Positions 28,032 through 37,606 of a stretch of 64,000 nt of DNA are shown here, piece by piece. Source of the DNA: Mycolicibacterium llatzerense (GTDB lineage: Bacteria; Actinomycetota; Actinomycetes; Mycobacteriales; Mycobacteriaceae); NCBI RefSeq assembly GCF_000878195.1, contig NZ_JXST01000009.1, forward strand, positions 87,784-151,783, written 5' to 3'. Below the pieces are notes generated by a model, which did no database searches, was not told the DNA's origin, and saw only the letters and a list, made by a program, of their open reading frames with translations. Numbering within the stretch: the first letter of the stretch is position 1; each line of letters starts with the position of its first letter. Position numbers and translations under genes: made by a program.

Positions 28032-28989
28032 CCACCACTTTGCCTTTGGCGGAACGGTTTTCCAGCGATGCGATGGCGTCCGCGGCCCGCTCCAGCGGAT
28101 ACACCTCGGGCGCCGGCGGGACCACCGCGCCGGACGCCAGCAGCGGCTCCAGCTCGGCCCACTGTTCGGCGAGATAGCCGGGGTGGGTCATGGCCCACGC
28201 GCCCCAGCCGACACCCACCGCGTCGACGTTGTTGAGCAGTAGTCGATTGACCTTGACTGTCGGGATATCGCCGCCGGTGAATCCCACGACCAGCAGCCGG
28301 CCACCCGGTGCCAGCGATCGAAGGGAGTCGGTGAACCGGTCGCCGCCCACCGGGTCCAGGATCAGATCGACGCCCCGCCCGCCGGTCAGCTCGCGCACCG
28401 AGTCCTTGAAGCCGTCGGCCAGCACGACATCGGAAGCACCTGCAGCGCGCGCGATTTCGGCCTTGTCCTCGGAGCTCACCACCGCGATGGTGCGGGCTGC
28501 CCCGAACGCCGGGGCCAGCCGCAGGGTCGATGTGCCGATGCCGCCGGCGGCGCCGTGGACCAGCACCGTCTCGCCGGGTGCCAGGCGGCCGCGGGTGCGC
28601 AGCGCGCAGTGCACCGTCAGGTCGTTGAACAGCAATCCGGCGCCGGCCTCGAACGACACCGTGTCTGGCAGCTTGAAGACCCGATCAGCCGGTAGTGCAA
28701 CGACTTCGGCCATGGCACCGGACAGCATGGTCAATGCGGCCACCCGGTCCCCGGCTGCCACATGCGCGCCCTCGGGCGCGCTGCGCACCACACCCGCGAG
28801 CTCGGCGCCGGGGGTGTAGGGCAGTTCGGGCTTGTGCTGATAGAGACCGCGGGACTGCAGCGCGTCGGGGAAGGCGACACCGGCCGCGTGCACCTCGATC
28901 ACCACGGCGCCGGCGGCGTCGGGTTCGGGAATCTCGTTCAGTTCGGCTGCTGACGGGCCGTCCAACCGGGCGATCTGTATGGCGCGCAT
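28018..28989 (-). CDS. NADPH:quinone oxidoreductase / MDR-family reductase
   Basis: 323 residues from ATG 28989. Medium-chain reductase fold without zinc ligands: P-Y-T-P-G-A-E-L-A-G-V-V in the catalytic domain, Rossmann motif V-L-V-H-G-A-A-G-G-I-G-T, and L-I-L-D-P-V-G-G-D in the nucleotide domain. Acts on quinones or enoyl substrates using NADPH. A longer open frame extends antisense over the divergent dehydrogenase but is not coding. 45 bases separate it from the divergent gene. Confidence 0.9.
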   Translation of the reverse strand: MRAIQIARLDGPSAAELNEIPEPDAAGAVVIEVHAAGVAFPDALQSRGLYQHKPELPYTPGAELAGVVRSAPEGAHVAAGDRVAALTMLSGAMAEVVALPADRVFKLPDTVSFEAGAGLLFNDLTVHCALRTRGRLAPGETVLVHGAAGGIGTSTLRLAPAFGAARTIAVVSSEDKAEIARAAGASDVVLADGFKDSVRELTGGRGVDLILDPVGGDRFTDSLRSLAPGGRLLVVGFTGGDIPTVKVNRLLLNNVDAVGVGWGAWAMTHPGYLAEQWAELEPLLASGAVVPPAPEVYPLERAADAIASLENRSAKGKVVVRVR

Positions 28990-29034
28990 GGTGTCCTCAA
29001 TTCGTCGCAGGATGTCACCATCTAACATCCCGGC

Positions 29035-30126
29035 ATGATCGATGCACGTGCCGCGGTATTGCTTCGCCCGGGTTCGGCCCCCGAACTGGCCGACGTCCAG
29101 ATTCGCGAGCCGCAGGGCAACGAGGTGCTGGTCGGCATCAATGCGGTCGGCATCTGCCATACCGACATCAGCACGGCAGCACGCTGGCCGGAGAAGCGAT
29201 TGCCCATGGTGTTCGGCCATGAAGGCGCCGGCACCGTCCTGGCCGCCGGCCCCGACGCCCGCATCGACGTCGGCCGGCAGGTTGTCCTGACGTTCGCCAG
29301 CTGCTCGCAGTGCGCCGCATGCGCGTCCGACACGCCCGCATACTGCGACAACGCCACCCGCCTGAACATGGCGGGCGACCGCGGTGACGAGACGAGCGCG
29401 CTGCGGCTGGACGGTCGCCCGGTTCGCGGTGGATTTTTCGGGCAGTCCAGCTTCGCCACCCACGCGCTGGCCAACACGTCCAATGTCGTGGTCCTGCCGG
29501 ACGGTATCGACGCACAGCTGGCGGCGCCGCTGGCCTGCAGTGTGCAGACCGGGGTCGGTGCGGTGCTGAACACGTTGGCCGCGGGACCGGCCGACGCGCT
29601 GGTCGTGTGGGGCGCGGGCGCGGTGGGTCTGTCGGCGGTGATGGGTGCCCGGATCGCCGGGTGCCGCGCGATCATCGCCGTCGACCCGATTACCGAACGG
29701 CGTTCGCTGGCAATCGAATTGGGCGCCACTGGGGCCGTCGACTCGGCTTCGGAGACCCTGCCGGCCGAGATCATGGAACTCACCGGCGGTGGAGCGACCC
29801 TGGCCGTCGACACCACCGCGCGCGGTGACGTCATCAGCACCGCGCTGACGCTGCTGCGCAAGTGCGGCAGTCTCGCGCTCGTCGGGCTGGGCGCGCTGAC
29901 CGCAGAGCTGCCCGTCGGTCTGATCCTGGCCAACGGGCTGCGGGTGCAGGGCGTCATCGAAGGCGACAGCGAGCCGCACAGCTTCATCCCACGGCTGGCC
30001 GGGCACGTCCTTCGGGGCGAGTTGCCCGTCGACAAACTGGTACGGACATACGAGTTCGACCGCTTCGCCGACGCCTGGTCGGACGCCGCGGCCGGTCGCG
30101 CAGTCAAACCTGTGCTGGTTGTTTAG
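29035..30126 (+). CDS. Zinc-dependent alcohol dehydrogenase (MDR, class III/aryl-alcohol type)
   Basis: 363 residues. Catalytic zinc ligands in G-I-C-H-T-D and G-H-E-G-A-G, structural-zinc Cys cluster C-S-Q-C-A-A-C and Y-C-D-N, and Rossmann motif V-W-G-A-G-A-V-G-L. Resembles NAD-dependent aryl-alcohol or NDMA-type dehydrogenases. Together with the hydrolase and monooxygenase downstream it suggests oxidation of an alcohol to aldehyde. Divergent from the quinone reductase. Confidence 0.9.
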   Translation: MIDARAAVLLRPGSAPELADVQIREPQGNEVLVGINAVGICHTDISTAARWPEKRLPMVFGHEGAGTVLAAGPDARIDVGRQVVLTFASCSQCAACASDTPAYCDNATRLNMAGDRGDETSALRLDGRPVRGGFFGQSSFATHALANTSNVVVLPDGIDAQLAAPLACSVQTGVGAVLNTLAAGPADALVVWGAGAVGLSAVMGARIAGCRAIIAVDPITERRSLAIELGATGAVDSASETLPAEIMELTGGGATLAVDTTARGDVISTALTLLRKCGSLALVGLGALTAELPVGLILANGLRVQGVIEGDSEPHSFIPRLAGHVLRGELPVDKLVRTYEFDRFADAWSDAAAGRAVKPVLVV

Positions 30127-30185
30127 GTAGGCTCGCCGGTACGGGATGTCCCGCCGGCAACGTCGCCGAACCCGAATGGAGCAGT

Positions 30186-31142
30186 ATGACCGTCTTCAAT
30201 CAGCCCCAATTGGTCAAACCGGGACGTCCCGCAGCCCTGCCACCAGGCCGTTCGCTGGAGATCGCAGCGGTCGACGGCACCCGACTGCACGCCGAGGTGT
30301 TCGGTCCTGAGCATGGGCAGCCGATCGTCTTCGCCCACGGCATCACCTGCGCCATCGGCGTATGGGGTAACCAGATCGCTGACCTGGCGTCCGATTACCG
30401 CGTAATCGCCTACGACCACCGCGGGCACGGGCAGAGCGCAGCTCCCAAAGGCCGCCACAAGTACAACCTTGACTTTCTCGCGGCCGACCTCGATGCGGTG
30501 TTGAGCGCGACCCTCAGGCCAGGGGAGCGGGCCGTCATCGCCGGGCATTCGATGGGCGGCATCGCCATCACGTCCTGGGCGCAGCGCTACCCGCAGCGCG
30601 TCACCGAGTGTGCGGACGCCGTCGCCCTGATCAACACCACCACCGGGGACCTGCTGAAGCTGGTCCAACTGGCGCAGGTCCCGAACTCATTGGCGAAATC
30701 CCGGGCCTATGCGGCCGGCCGCATTCTCAAGACCTTCGGCGGGGCCCCGTTGGTGCCGGGTTCACGCAAGGCAGCGCGCCAGTTCGTCGCCATGATCGCG
30801 GTCGGTCGTGACGCCGACCCTGCGGTCGCCGACTACGTCTACGAACTGTTCATGGGCACGTCTGCCGCCGGCCGCAGCGGGTGGGTCAACGCGCTGGTGG
30901 ACAACCTCGATGCTCATCACATCGGCCTCGACAGCCTGACGGTGCCGGCGCTGGTCATCGGCAGCACCAAGGACCGGCTGTTGCCCATCGCGGCGTCCCG
31001 CCGGATCGCCAGGAGCGTGCCGAATCTCTGGTCGTTCGTCGAATTGGGTGGCGGACACTGCGCGAACCTGGAGCGTCCCGACGAGGTCAATCAGCATTTG
31101 CGGGCGCTGCTTGTCGGGTCGGCCCACAGCTCGACGGCCTAG
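30186..31142 (+). CDS. Alpha/beta hydrolase
   Basis: About 318 residues from ATG 30186 (GGAG upstream). Oxyanion H-G-I-T, nucleophile elbow G-H-S-M-G-G, acid near S-T-K-D-R-L and catalytic His in G-G-H-C-A-N-L-E-R-P. Same strand as the alcohol dehydrogenase (59-base gap) and the Baeyer-Villiger monooxygenase (55-base gap). An esterase next to a Baeyer-Villiger enzyme is the classic pairing for ketone to ester to alcohol plus acid. Confidence 0.9.
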   Translation: MTVFNQPQLVKPGRPAALPPGRSLEIAAVDGTRLHAEVFGPEHGQPIVFAHGITCAIGVWGNQIADLASDYRVIAYDHRGHGQSAAPKGRHKYNLDFLAADLDAVLSATLRPGERAVIAGHSMGGIAITSWAQRYPQRVTECADAVALINTTTGDLLKLVQLAQVPNSLAKSRAYAAGRILKTFGGAPLVPGSRKAARQFVAMIAVGRDADPAVADYVYELFMGTSAAGRSGWVNALVDNLDAHHIGLDSLTVPALVIGSTKDRLLPIAASRRIARSVPNLWSFVELGGGHCANLERPDEVNQHLRALLVGSAHSSTA

Positions 31143-31197
31143 GACCGTGATGTCCTAAGGTGAAACCGGCGGTACCGGATTTGATCAAGGGAGATTC

Positions 31198-32667
31198 ATG
31201 ACGGGCAGCGACGGCGAGTTCCTCGATGTGTTGATCATCGGCGCCGGTATCTCCGGCATCGGTGCCGCGTACCGGCTGCACCAACGCAACCCGCAGCTGA
31301 AGTACGCGATCCTCGAGCGGCGGACGCGCATCGGCGGCACCTGGGATCTGTTCCGCTATCCAGGAATTCGTTCGGACAGCGACATCTTCACGCTGAGCTT
31401 CCCGTATCAGCCGTGGACCAGACCGGAGAACATCGCCGACGGCGACCACATCCGCGAGTACCTGACCACCGCGGCGCACACCCATGGCATCGACCGTCAC
31501 ATCACCTTCAACACCCATGTCCAGTCGGCCAATTGGGATTCGGAGACCGACACCTGGACGGTGCAGACCGTGCAAGACGGTGAAGCCAGGTCCTACCGTG
31601 CCCGATTCCTGTTCTGCGGCACCGGTTATTACAACTACGACCAGGGGTACACCCCTGATTTCCCCGGCATCGACAGCTTCACCGGCGAGGTCGTCCACCC
31701 GCAGTTCTGGCCGGAGTCACTGGATTACGCCGGCAAGAAGGTGGTGGTGATCGGCAGCGGCGCAACTGCCGTCAGCCTGGTACCCGCGATGGCGAAGACC
31801 GCCGCCAAGGTGACGATGCTGCAGCGGTCGCCCACCTACCTGATGTCGCAGTGGCAGATCGACCCGATGGTCAACTTCATCCGGAAGCTGTTGCCGGGCA
31901 AGCTCGCCCACCGCATCGTGTGGTTCCGCAATGTGCTCATCGGGGTGCTCAGCTACAACCTGCTCCGCAAGTTCCCAAAGGGCGGGCGACGGCTCATCCG
32001 CAGCCGCGCCATGGCCGCCCTGCCGGACGGTTACCCCGTAGACGTGCACTTCAACCCGAAGTACGACCCATGGGATCAACGCCTCTGCGCCGTGCTCGAC
32101 CGGGATATCTTCACGGCTATCAGCGAGGGTCGTGCAGAGGTCATCACCGACCACATCGATCACGTCGATGCGACCGGCATCGTGCTGAAATCCGGTGCGC
32201 GCGTTGATGCCGACATCATCGTGACGGCGACGGGGCTGGAGTTGCAGGCCCTCGGCGGCATCTCCCTGGCAGTCGACGGTGACCCGATCACTCCGTCCGA
32301 CCGGTTCGTCTACAAGGAGTTCCTGCTCGAGGACGTACCCAACATGGCCTGGTGCCTGGGCTACACGAATGCGTCATGGACCCTGCGTGCCGATATGACG
32401 GCGCGAGCATTCGCAAAGCTGGTGGAGTACATGGACACTCACGGCTACACCCACGCGTACCCGCATCTGGGCGCGGCACCGATGGCCGAGAAGAAGACCT
32501 TCGACCTCGACGCCGGCTACATCAACCGCAACCCCCACGCGCTGCCCAAGTCGGGTACCCATCGGCCGTGGCACGTGCGGCACAACTACGTGCTCGACGT
32601 CATCGACCACCGCTTCGACCGCATCGAAGAGTCCATGGTCTTCGGCCGGGTGAGGCAGCGGGTCTGA
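31198..32667 (+). CDS. Flavin-containing Baeyer-Villiger-type monooxygenase, EthA-like
   Basis: 489 residues, the same length as EthA of M. tuberculosis. FAD site I-I-G-A-G-I-S-G-I-G, NADPH site V-I-G-S-G-A-T-A-V, and the Baeyer-Villiger fingerprint F-x-G-x3-H-x3-W seen as F-T-G-E-V-V-H-P-Q-F-W. The segment G-G-T-W-D-L-F-R-Y-P-G-I-R-S-D-S-D also matches EthA. Inserts oxygen next to a ketone, or S-oxidises thioamides. No EthR-type repressor is adjacent, so it is a paralogue. GGGAGA precedes ATG 31198. Confidence 0.9.
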   Translation: MTGSDGEFLDVLIIGAGISGIGAAYRLHQRNPQLKYAILERRTRIGGTWDLFRYPGIRSDSDIFTLSFPYQPWTRPENIADGDHIREYLTTAAHTHGIDRHITFNTHVQSANWDSETDTWTVQTVQDGEARSYRARFLFCGTGYYNYDQGYTPDFPGIDSFTGEVVHPQFWPESLDYAGKKVVVIGSGATAVSLVPAMAKTAAKVTMLQRSPTYLMSQWQIDPMVNFIRKLLPGKLAHRIVWFRNVLIGVLSYNLLRKFPKGGRRLIRSRAMAALPDGYPVDVHFNPKYDPWDQRLCAVLDRDIFTAISEGRAEVITDHIDHVDATGIVLKSGARVDADIIVTATGLELQALGGISLAVDGDPITPSDRFVYKEFLLEDVPNMAWCLGYTNASWTLRADMTARAFAKLVEYMDTHGYTHAYPHLGAAPMAEKKTFDLDAGYINRNPHALPKSGTHRPWHVRHNYVLDVIDHRFDRIEESMVFGRVRQRV

Positions 32668-32677
32668 CCTGTCCTGA

Positions 32678-33016
32678 TCAGGATTCCCCGGGCTCGGTGA
32701 GTCTGCCCGGGGCGGCCAGCCGCCAGGAGTCGAGGAGAATGTCGGTCAATTCCTGGACATCATCGAGGGCATCGAGCCGAACCCGAACCCAGGACGACGC
32801 CGCCTCGTGCCGCGGCACCCAGAATTTGTGTGGTTCTGCGGCGATCAACTCTTCGCGGTCAAATCTGGGGCAGCGCACCGCGAAAGAGGTCTCATCGTCG
32901 GGCACGGTGACGAACATCTTGCGCGCCACGTCGAACGTCGGATGACCCCAACGCTCCTTCTCGGTGGTCTCGGGGAGGGACAGCGCGATGCGGCGCACAT
33001 CGTCGGCGTCGAGCAC
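32678..33016 (-). CDS. MmcQ/YjbR-family protein
   Basis: 112 residues from GTG 33016. Matches the YjbR fold: an opening D-x-x-R-x-x-A-L-S-L-P-E-T-x-E, central G-H-P-T-F-x-V-x-x-K-M-F-V, and W-V-x-x-x-L-D near the end. Double-wing DNA-binding-like fold; cellular role unknown. Convergent with the monooxygenase gene (10-base gap). Confidence 0.85.
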   Translation of the reverse strand: MLDADDVRRIALSLPETTEKERWGHPTFDVARKMFVTVPDDETSFAVRCPRFDREELIAAEPHKFWVPRHEAASSWVRVRLDALDDVQELTDILLDSWRLAAPGRLTEPGES

Positions 33017-33098
33017 GGTATCGAACCTTCCGGGGCCACCTTGGTGAAATCTGATCGTCGAGGCAGCCTACCGCCGTGCGGTGACAGGTACTCAGGGG

Positions 33099-34010
33099 CT
33101 ACGAGAGCACAGCGGCGAGCTGTTCCACGATCGCCTCGATCTCGGCCCGGTTGCTCAACCGGTCCGGTGCCCACGCAAGTGCGATTTTGGCCGGCGCCCA
33201 AGTACTTTCGTCGATCGGGATCAGCTTGAACTCGGGCGGCGAGAAGATTCGGCCGAGCGTCGAGGCCGGCGCGTAGCTGACCAGCGCGACGAGATACCTG
33301 TTGAACACGTGACTGGCCATCTCGAGTTCGCCGCCCAACTGGCTGACGGCCCGCACGATACGCGTGACGCCCCGCGCGTTGAGGCCCCGCGTCATCTGCG
33401 CCAGCACGACGGGATTGGGCCGCGCGAAGTCGATCACCACGTCGCGGTCCCGCAGGTCCTCGATCGCGATGATGTCATTTGCGGCCAACGGATCGTCGAA
33501 CCGCACCGCGGCCGCGCCCGGATAGGTGGCCACCACCCGGTGCCGGATGCGTTTGTCAGCGGACGGCAGGTGGATCAGGCCCAGCTCGAGATGCCCGGAA
33601 ACCAGTTTGGCGATGACCTCGGCCGCTGACCCGGGCACGCTGAACTCGGTGGGCATCGCCAGGCCGGCCACCGCCCGCTCGAACCTGGCCGTGAAGTCCG
33701 ACGGTGCATAAGCGGTCGCCCCGATACGAATCGGGTTGCTGGCCTGTGTGATTCGAGACGCGGTGGACTTCAGCTCCTCGACCCGCCGCAGGATGTCGCG
33801 TGCCGGTTCCAGCAGCTGTGCCCCCAACGGCGTCAGACGGACTTCGTGGTACGTCCGCTCGAACAGCTCGCCGCCCAATTCCCGCTCCAGCAGTTTGATC
33901 TGCTTACTGAGCGGAGGAGGGGTGATCATCAACCGGTCGGCGGCGCGTTTGAAGTGCAGCTCTTCTGCGACAGCGACGAAGTAGCGAAGCCGGGTGAAAT
34001 CGATTTCCAT
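33099..34010 (-). CDS. LysR-family transcriptional regulator
   Basis: 303 residues. N-terminal helix-turn-helix with L-R-Y-F-V-A-V-A-E-E-L-H-F-K-R-A-A and P-P-L-S-K-Q-I-K-L-L-E-R-E-L-G, then a substrate-binding domain. Closest in texture to the BenM/CatM aromatic-acid branch. It lies downstream of the CoA-transferase and acyl-CoA dehydrogenase genes on the same strand (11-base gap), so it may be in their operon and regulate them. Confidence 0.9.
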   Translation of the reverse strand: MEIDFTRLRYFVAVAEELHFKRAADRLMITPPPLSKQIKLLERELGGELFERTYHEVRLTPLGAQLLEPARDILRRVEELKSTASRITQASNPIRIGATAYAPSDFTARFERAVAGLAMPTEFSVPGSAAEVIAKLVSGHLELGLIHLPSADKRIRHRVVATYPGAAAVRFDDPLAANDIIAIEDLRDRDVVIDFARPNPVVLAQMTRGLNARGVTRIVRAVSQLGGELEMASHVFNRYLVALVSYAPASTLGRIFSPPEFKLIPIDESTWAPAKIALAWAPDRLSNRAEIEAIVEQLAAVLS

Positions 34011-34021
34011 GCGGGTGTCGG

Positions 34022-36406
34022 TTACCGTCCCGAATGTGCCGCTGCCGCAGGTACTTCGAGAACGCCCCGCGCGATCAGTTCTTCGATCTTGTCGTCGTCC
34101 AAGCCGAGGAGTTCGGCTGCGACCTCGCGGGTCTGCTCCCCGAGCAGGGGCGCCTGCCCCAGCAGGGGATCGGGGATGAGGTCAGCGTGGATTTGCACGT
34201 TCTCCATCATGAACGGTGCGGCCCCGTGCGGATGCAGTTCCTCGCGGAACGCCCGGCGCTCCACGTAGTAGTCCCAGGTGGGGACCTCCACGGCGTGCAG
34301 GACAGCCCCCGCCGGGACGCCTGCTGCCTGCAGTCGCGCCATCGCGTCCGCCGGTGTGCGCCGGGACGTCCACGCACTGAGTGCCTCATCGAGCCGCGCG
34401 CGCTGGCGGTGCCGCCCGGCCGGGGAACGGAGCTCTACGTCGGCGCCGAGGTCGGGCCGGTCGATCACCGCGCACAACGCCGACCAGTCGGCGTTGTCGC
34501 GGACCGTCACCGCGATCCAGGTGTCGTCGCCGGCGCCGGGAAATACGCCCCAGGGTGCGTCGTGAGCCGGCTGGTCGTCGGGAGCATGACCGCGGTTCGT
34601 GAGCACCTCGGCGGCGATGTCGTCGGCCAGGTGACTGAGCATCACCTCCGCTTGCGCGATGCTCGCCGATCCACCGCGACCGCTGCGTTCGCGGCGCAGC
34701 AACAGCGCGACCGCACTCAACGCGCCGATCCGCGCGGCCACGTGGTCGGGGTACACCGTGACGGTGTCGCAGAAGGCATCAGGGTCATCCGGGTATGTCC
34801 ACAACTTGGTGAAGCCCGCCGCGGCGCGAACCAACGGTCCGTAGCCGAGTCGTTTCGCCCACGGTCCGGTGGGTCCGTACGCCGAGCTGTCGACGACCAC
34901 GATGCCCGGATTGATCTGCTGCAGCGCGGCGAAGTCCATGCCGAGTGCAGCTGCCACACCGGGTTTGAAGTTGCTCAGGACGACGTCCGACTGCGCTACG
35001 AGCTGATGGGCCAGTGCCCGGCCTCCGTCGGACCGGAGATCGATGCCGATCGACCGCTTGTTCCGGTGGCCGGCCGCATAGGCCTGCGTCATGCGAGTGA
35101 GGCTGATGCGCAGCCCGTCTGGGAAGGCGGAGTTCTCGATCTTGACGACGTCGGCACCGAGGTCGGCGAACAAACGGCCGGTGTCGCTGCCGACCACGAT
35201 GACGCCGAGGTCCAATACGCGCAGACCCTCCAGCGGGAGTCCGAGACCGGCGCGGTCGCGCGCGGTGAGCATGGGGGCGTCGCGGAGCCGCTGGTGTTGC
35301 GATGTGTCGAAGTTGAGGCTGCTGGCCCGGTACCCGTCGACCTCGACGACGCCGACCGGCACCGGTGCCGTCAGGCCGGGGGAGAGCTCCGCCTCGCGGA
35401 AGAATCCGCGTGCGGCAACCTGTTCCGTGGACAGCGCCTCGGCCAAGCTCAGCACCGCGGCCGTCGGCACACCGTGCCGTTGTCCCGCGAGCTCGAGATC
35501 CGCGCGCGTCTTGTCCGAACAGAATTGCTCGATGGCCCCGAACAACGTCGCGGACGCGAAGCGCTCGCGGAGGCTGTTGAACTTCGGGTCGGCGAACTCC
35601 TCCGGGCGCCCCATCCACTCGAACATGCCCTGCCACTGGCGTTTTGCCAACACACACATGCGGACGTGGCCGTCCTTGCATTTGATGATCGGATAGCGCT
35701 GCTGCTCGGCGACCCAGTCCCGCTGCTGTTCGCTGATGGGCACGCCCGCCGCCGCGCTGCCTGCCGTCCCGAACGGCGGATCGAGGGTCTGCATCGCCCC
35801 CTCCAGCACGGAGAAATCGATGAGATCGCCTGTGCCCGTGCGCAACCGATCCAGAAACACACACAGTGTGAAGAAGGCGGCCTGAGCTGCGGCGACGTGA
35901 TAGGGCAGGTCCGCACTCGGTGGCACCAGCGGTGCCTGGCCCGGAATGCCCGACCGGGACAGCTCACTGGTCAACGCATGCAGCACCGGTGTGGTGGCTT
36001 GCCAGTTGCCATAGCGCGTATCGCGGCCGAAGTCACTGATGGACAGGATGACCAGCGACGGATGGTCAGCGTGAATCTGCTTGACCGCCAAGGACTCTTC
36101 GGCTGCAGACCCAGGAGGCGTGTTCTCGATGAGGATGTCAGCGGCGGCCAACATCGTCACCCATGACCGCTGGCCGGCCGGTGTCGACGTATCGATCTCG
36201 ACCGTGGGGACGCCGTGGCGGTTGATGGCGGTACCGATCGGCACTCCGTCGATGTTCGGTCCGACAGTGTCGTCTGCGGTCACTCCGGCCAGGTTGACCG
36301 CGGTGACGTGGGCACCGAGGTCGGCCAGTAACCGGCCGACGGCGGTGATGGGTCCCGCCGTCAGATCGAGAATCTCGACCCCGGCCAGGGGCGGGTCGTA
36401 GGCCAT
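34022..36406 (-). CDS. CaiB/BaiF-type CoA-transferase, two fused domains
   Basis: About 794 residues, twice the usual 380-420 of family III CoA-transferases. Both halves start with the family pattern: G-V-E-I-L-D-L near residue 10 with L-L-A-D-L-G-A-H-V, and G-L-R-V-L-D-L-G near residue 395 with L-F-A-D-L-G-A-D-V-V-K-I-E. Transfers CoA between carboxylic acids. ATG 36406 chosen; TTG 36415 would overlap the upstream stop (TTGA). Sits in an operon with two acyl-CoA dehydrogenases. A 710-codon frame antisense to it is a GC artefact. Confidence 0.88.
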   Translation of the reverse strand: MAYDPPLAGVEILDLTAGPITAVGRLLADLGAHVTAVNLAGVTADDTVGPNIDGVPIGTAINRHGVPTVEIDTSTPAGQRSWVTMLAAADILIENTPPGSAAEESLAVKQIHADHPSLVILSISDFGRDTRYGNWQATTPVLHALTSELSRSGIPGQAPLVPPSADLPYHVAAAQAAFFTLCVFLDRLRTGTGDLIDFSVLEGAMQTLDPPFGTAGSAAAGVPISEQQRDWVAEQQRYPIIKCKDGHVRMCVLAKRQWQGMFEWMGRPEEFADPKFNSLRERFASATLFGAIEQFCSDKTRADLELAGQRHGVPTAAVLSLAEALSTEQVAARGFFREAELSPGLTAPVPVGVVEVDGYRASSLNFDTSQHQRLRDAPMLTARDRAGLGLPLEGLRVLDLGVIVVGSDTGRLFADLGADVVKIENSAFPDGLRISLTRMTQAYAAGHRNKRSIGIDLRSDGGRALAHQLVAQSDVVLSNFKPGVAAALGMDFAALQQINPGIVVVDSSAYGPTGPWAKRLGYGPLVRAAAGFTKLWTYPDDPDAFCDTVTVYPDHVAARIGALSAVALLLRRERSGRGGSASIAQAEVMLSHLADDIAAEVLTNRGHAPDDQPAHDAPWGVFPGAGDDTWIAVTVRDNADWSALCAVIDRPDLGADVELRSPAGRHRQRARLDEALSAWTSRRTPADAMARLQAAGVPAGAVLHAVEVPTWDYYVERRAFREELHPHGAAPFMMENVQIHADLIPDPLLGQAPLLGEQTREVAAELLGLDDDKIEELIARGVLEVPAAAAHSGR

Positions 36407-36411
36407 GGTCG

Positions 36412-37605
36412 TCAACTGCGTCGCGCCTGGCGGAATGGGATGTCGCGATCGGTCTCGGGTTCCTTCGCCAGGCCCAATACGCGTTCGCCGATGATGGTGC
36501 GCTGAATCTGGTCGGTGCCACCGCCGATCGAGGTGAAGAACGCGTTGAGCGACAGAAAGTTCACGTCATCGGCCTCGGGGTTGTCGGGACCTGCCAACAG
36601 CGATTCGGTCCCGATGATGTCGGTCTTCAACGCGGCCTCGGAGTGCAGGATTCGCGACATCGCGAGCTTGCCGAGGGACATGATCGAACTCGATGTGCCC
36701 TGGCTGGTGGCCGCCTTGGCGCGAAGATTGTTGAGCCGGTTGAGTTCCCGCAGCGCCAGCACATTCGCCAGCTTCTCCCGCAGCGCGGCGTCGTCGAGGC
36801 GTCCGTGCTCGCGAGCCAGCTCGACGAGGCTGTCGGCTTTCGACTTGTTGCGTGACCCGCGTCCGCCGTCACCCATGATGGACCGTTCGTAGGCGAGTGC
36901 GGTCTGCAATACTCGCCAGCCATTGCCCTCTCCGCCAATGAGATTCGCGTTGGGCACACTGGCGTCAGAGATGAACACCTCGTTGAAGTGCGCTTCGCCG
37001 GTGATCTGCACCAGCGGCCGTACCTCGATGCCCGGTTGGCGCATCGGGATGATGAAGTAGCTCATGCCCTTGTGCTTGGGCACATCCCAGTCGGTGCGTG
37101 CGATCAACAGGCCGTACTCCGACGTCGCCGCACCAGAGGTCCACACCTTCTGGCCGTTGACCACCCAGCGGTCGCCGTCGCGCACCGCCGTGGTGCTCAC
37201 CCCGGCCAGATCAGATCCGGCGCCGGGCTCGCTGTAGAGCAGGCAGGTGCGGGCCGCTCCGGTCAGAAAGTCGCGCAGCAGTTCGTGTTTCAGTTCGTCG
37301 GAACCGAACGCGAACAGCGTGTTGGCCGGGATGTTGTGCTTGTCCTGGCAGGCGCCGGGGGCCTTGACGGCGCGGAACTCCTGCTGGATCACCGCCGCGA
37401 GTTTGCTCGGGTACCCACGGCCGAACCAATCGGCCGGATAGGTGGGAACGGCGTACCCGGCACCGAGAACCTTTTCGCGCCAGGCGATTTCCTCGGGTGA
37501 GCTGATCCAGGGATCGTCCGATGGCGGCAACGTGGTCCAGTTCTCGGCGAGCCAGCCGCGCACCTCGGTGCGTAGGTCGTCCGGGTTCGACGCGGTGGTG
37601 CTCAT
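36412..37605 (-). CDS. Acyl-CoA dehydrogenase, large subunit-like (FadE)
   Basis: 397 residues from ATG 37605. FAD motifs Y-S-E-P-G-A-G-S-D-L-A-G and W-V-V-N-G-Q-K-V-W-T-S-G-A, and C-terminal G-G-G-T-D-Q-I-Q-R. The position that holds the catalytic Glu in short/medium-chain enzymes (Y-E-G-T) is Gly here (G-G-G-T); a Glu in A-Y-E-R-S-I may be the helix-G base as in long-chain enzymes. Paired with the next gene, one base apart, as in the alpha2beta2 FadE dehydrogenases of steroid catabolism. Confidence 0.9.
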   Translation of the reverse strand: MSTTASNPDDLRTEVRGWLAENWTTLPPSDDPWISSPEEIAWREKVLGAGYAVPTYPADWFGRGYPSKLAAVIQQEFRAVKAPGACQDKHNIPANTLFAFGSDELKHELLRDFLTGAARTCLLYSEPGAGSDLAGVSTTAVRDGDRWVVNGQKVWTSGAATSEYGLLIARTDWDVPKHKGMSYFIIPMRQPGIEVRPLVQITGEAHFNEVFISDASVPNANLIGGEGNGWRVLQTALAYERSIMGDGGRGSRNKSKADSLVELAREHGRLDDAALREKLANVLALRELNRLNNLRAKAATSQGTSSSIMSLGKLAMSRILHSEAALKTDIIGTESLLAGPDNPEADDVNFLSLNAFFTSIGGGTDQIQRTIIGERVLGLAKEPETDRDIPFRQARRS

Positions 37606-37606
37606 G

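Noticed and set aside
28990..30006. Minus-strand extension of the quinone reductase
   Set aside because: Antisense to the alcohol dehydrogenase; the true N-terminus begins at ATG 28989.
34034..36166. Plus-strand open frame of 710 codons
   Set aside because: Exactly antisense to the CoA-transferase, which has clear family motifs; Arg/Gly/His-rich composition typical of high-GC shadow frames.
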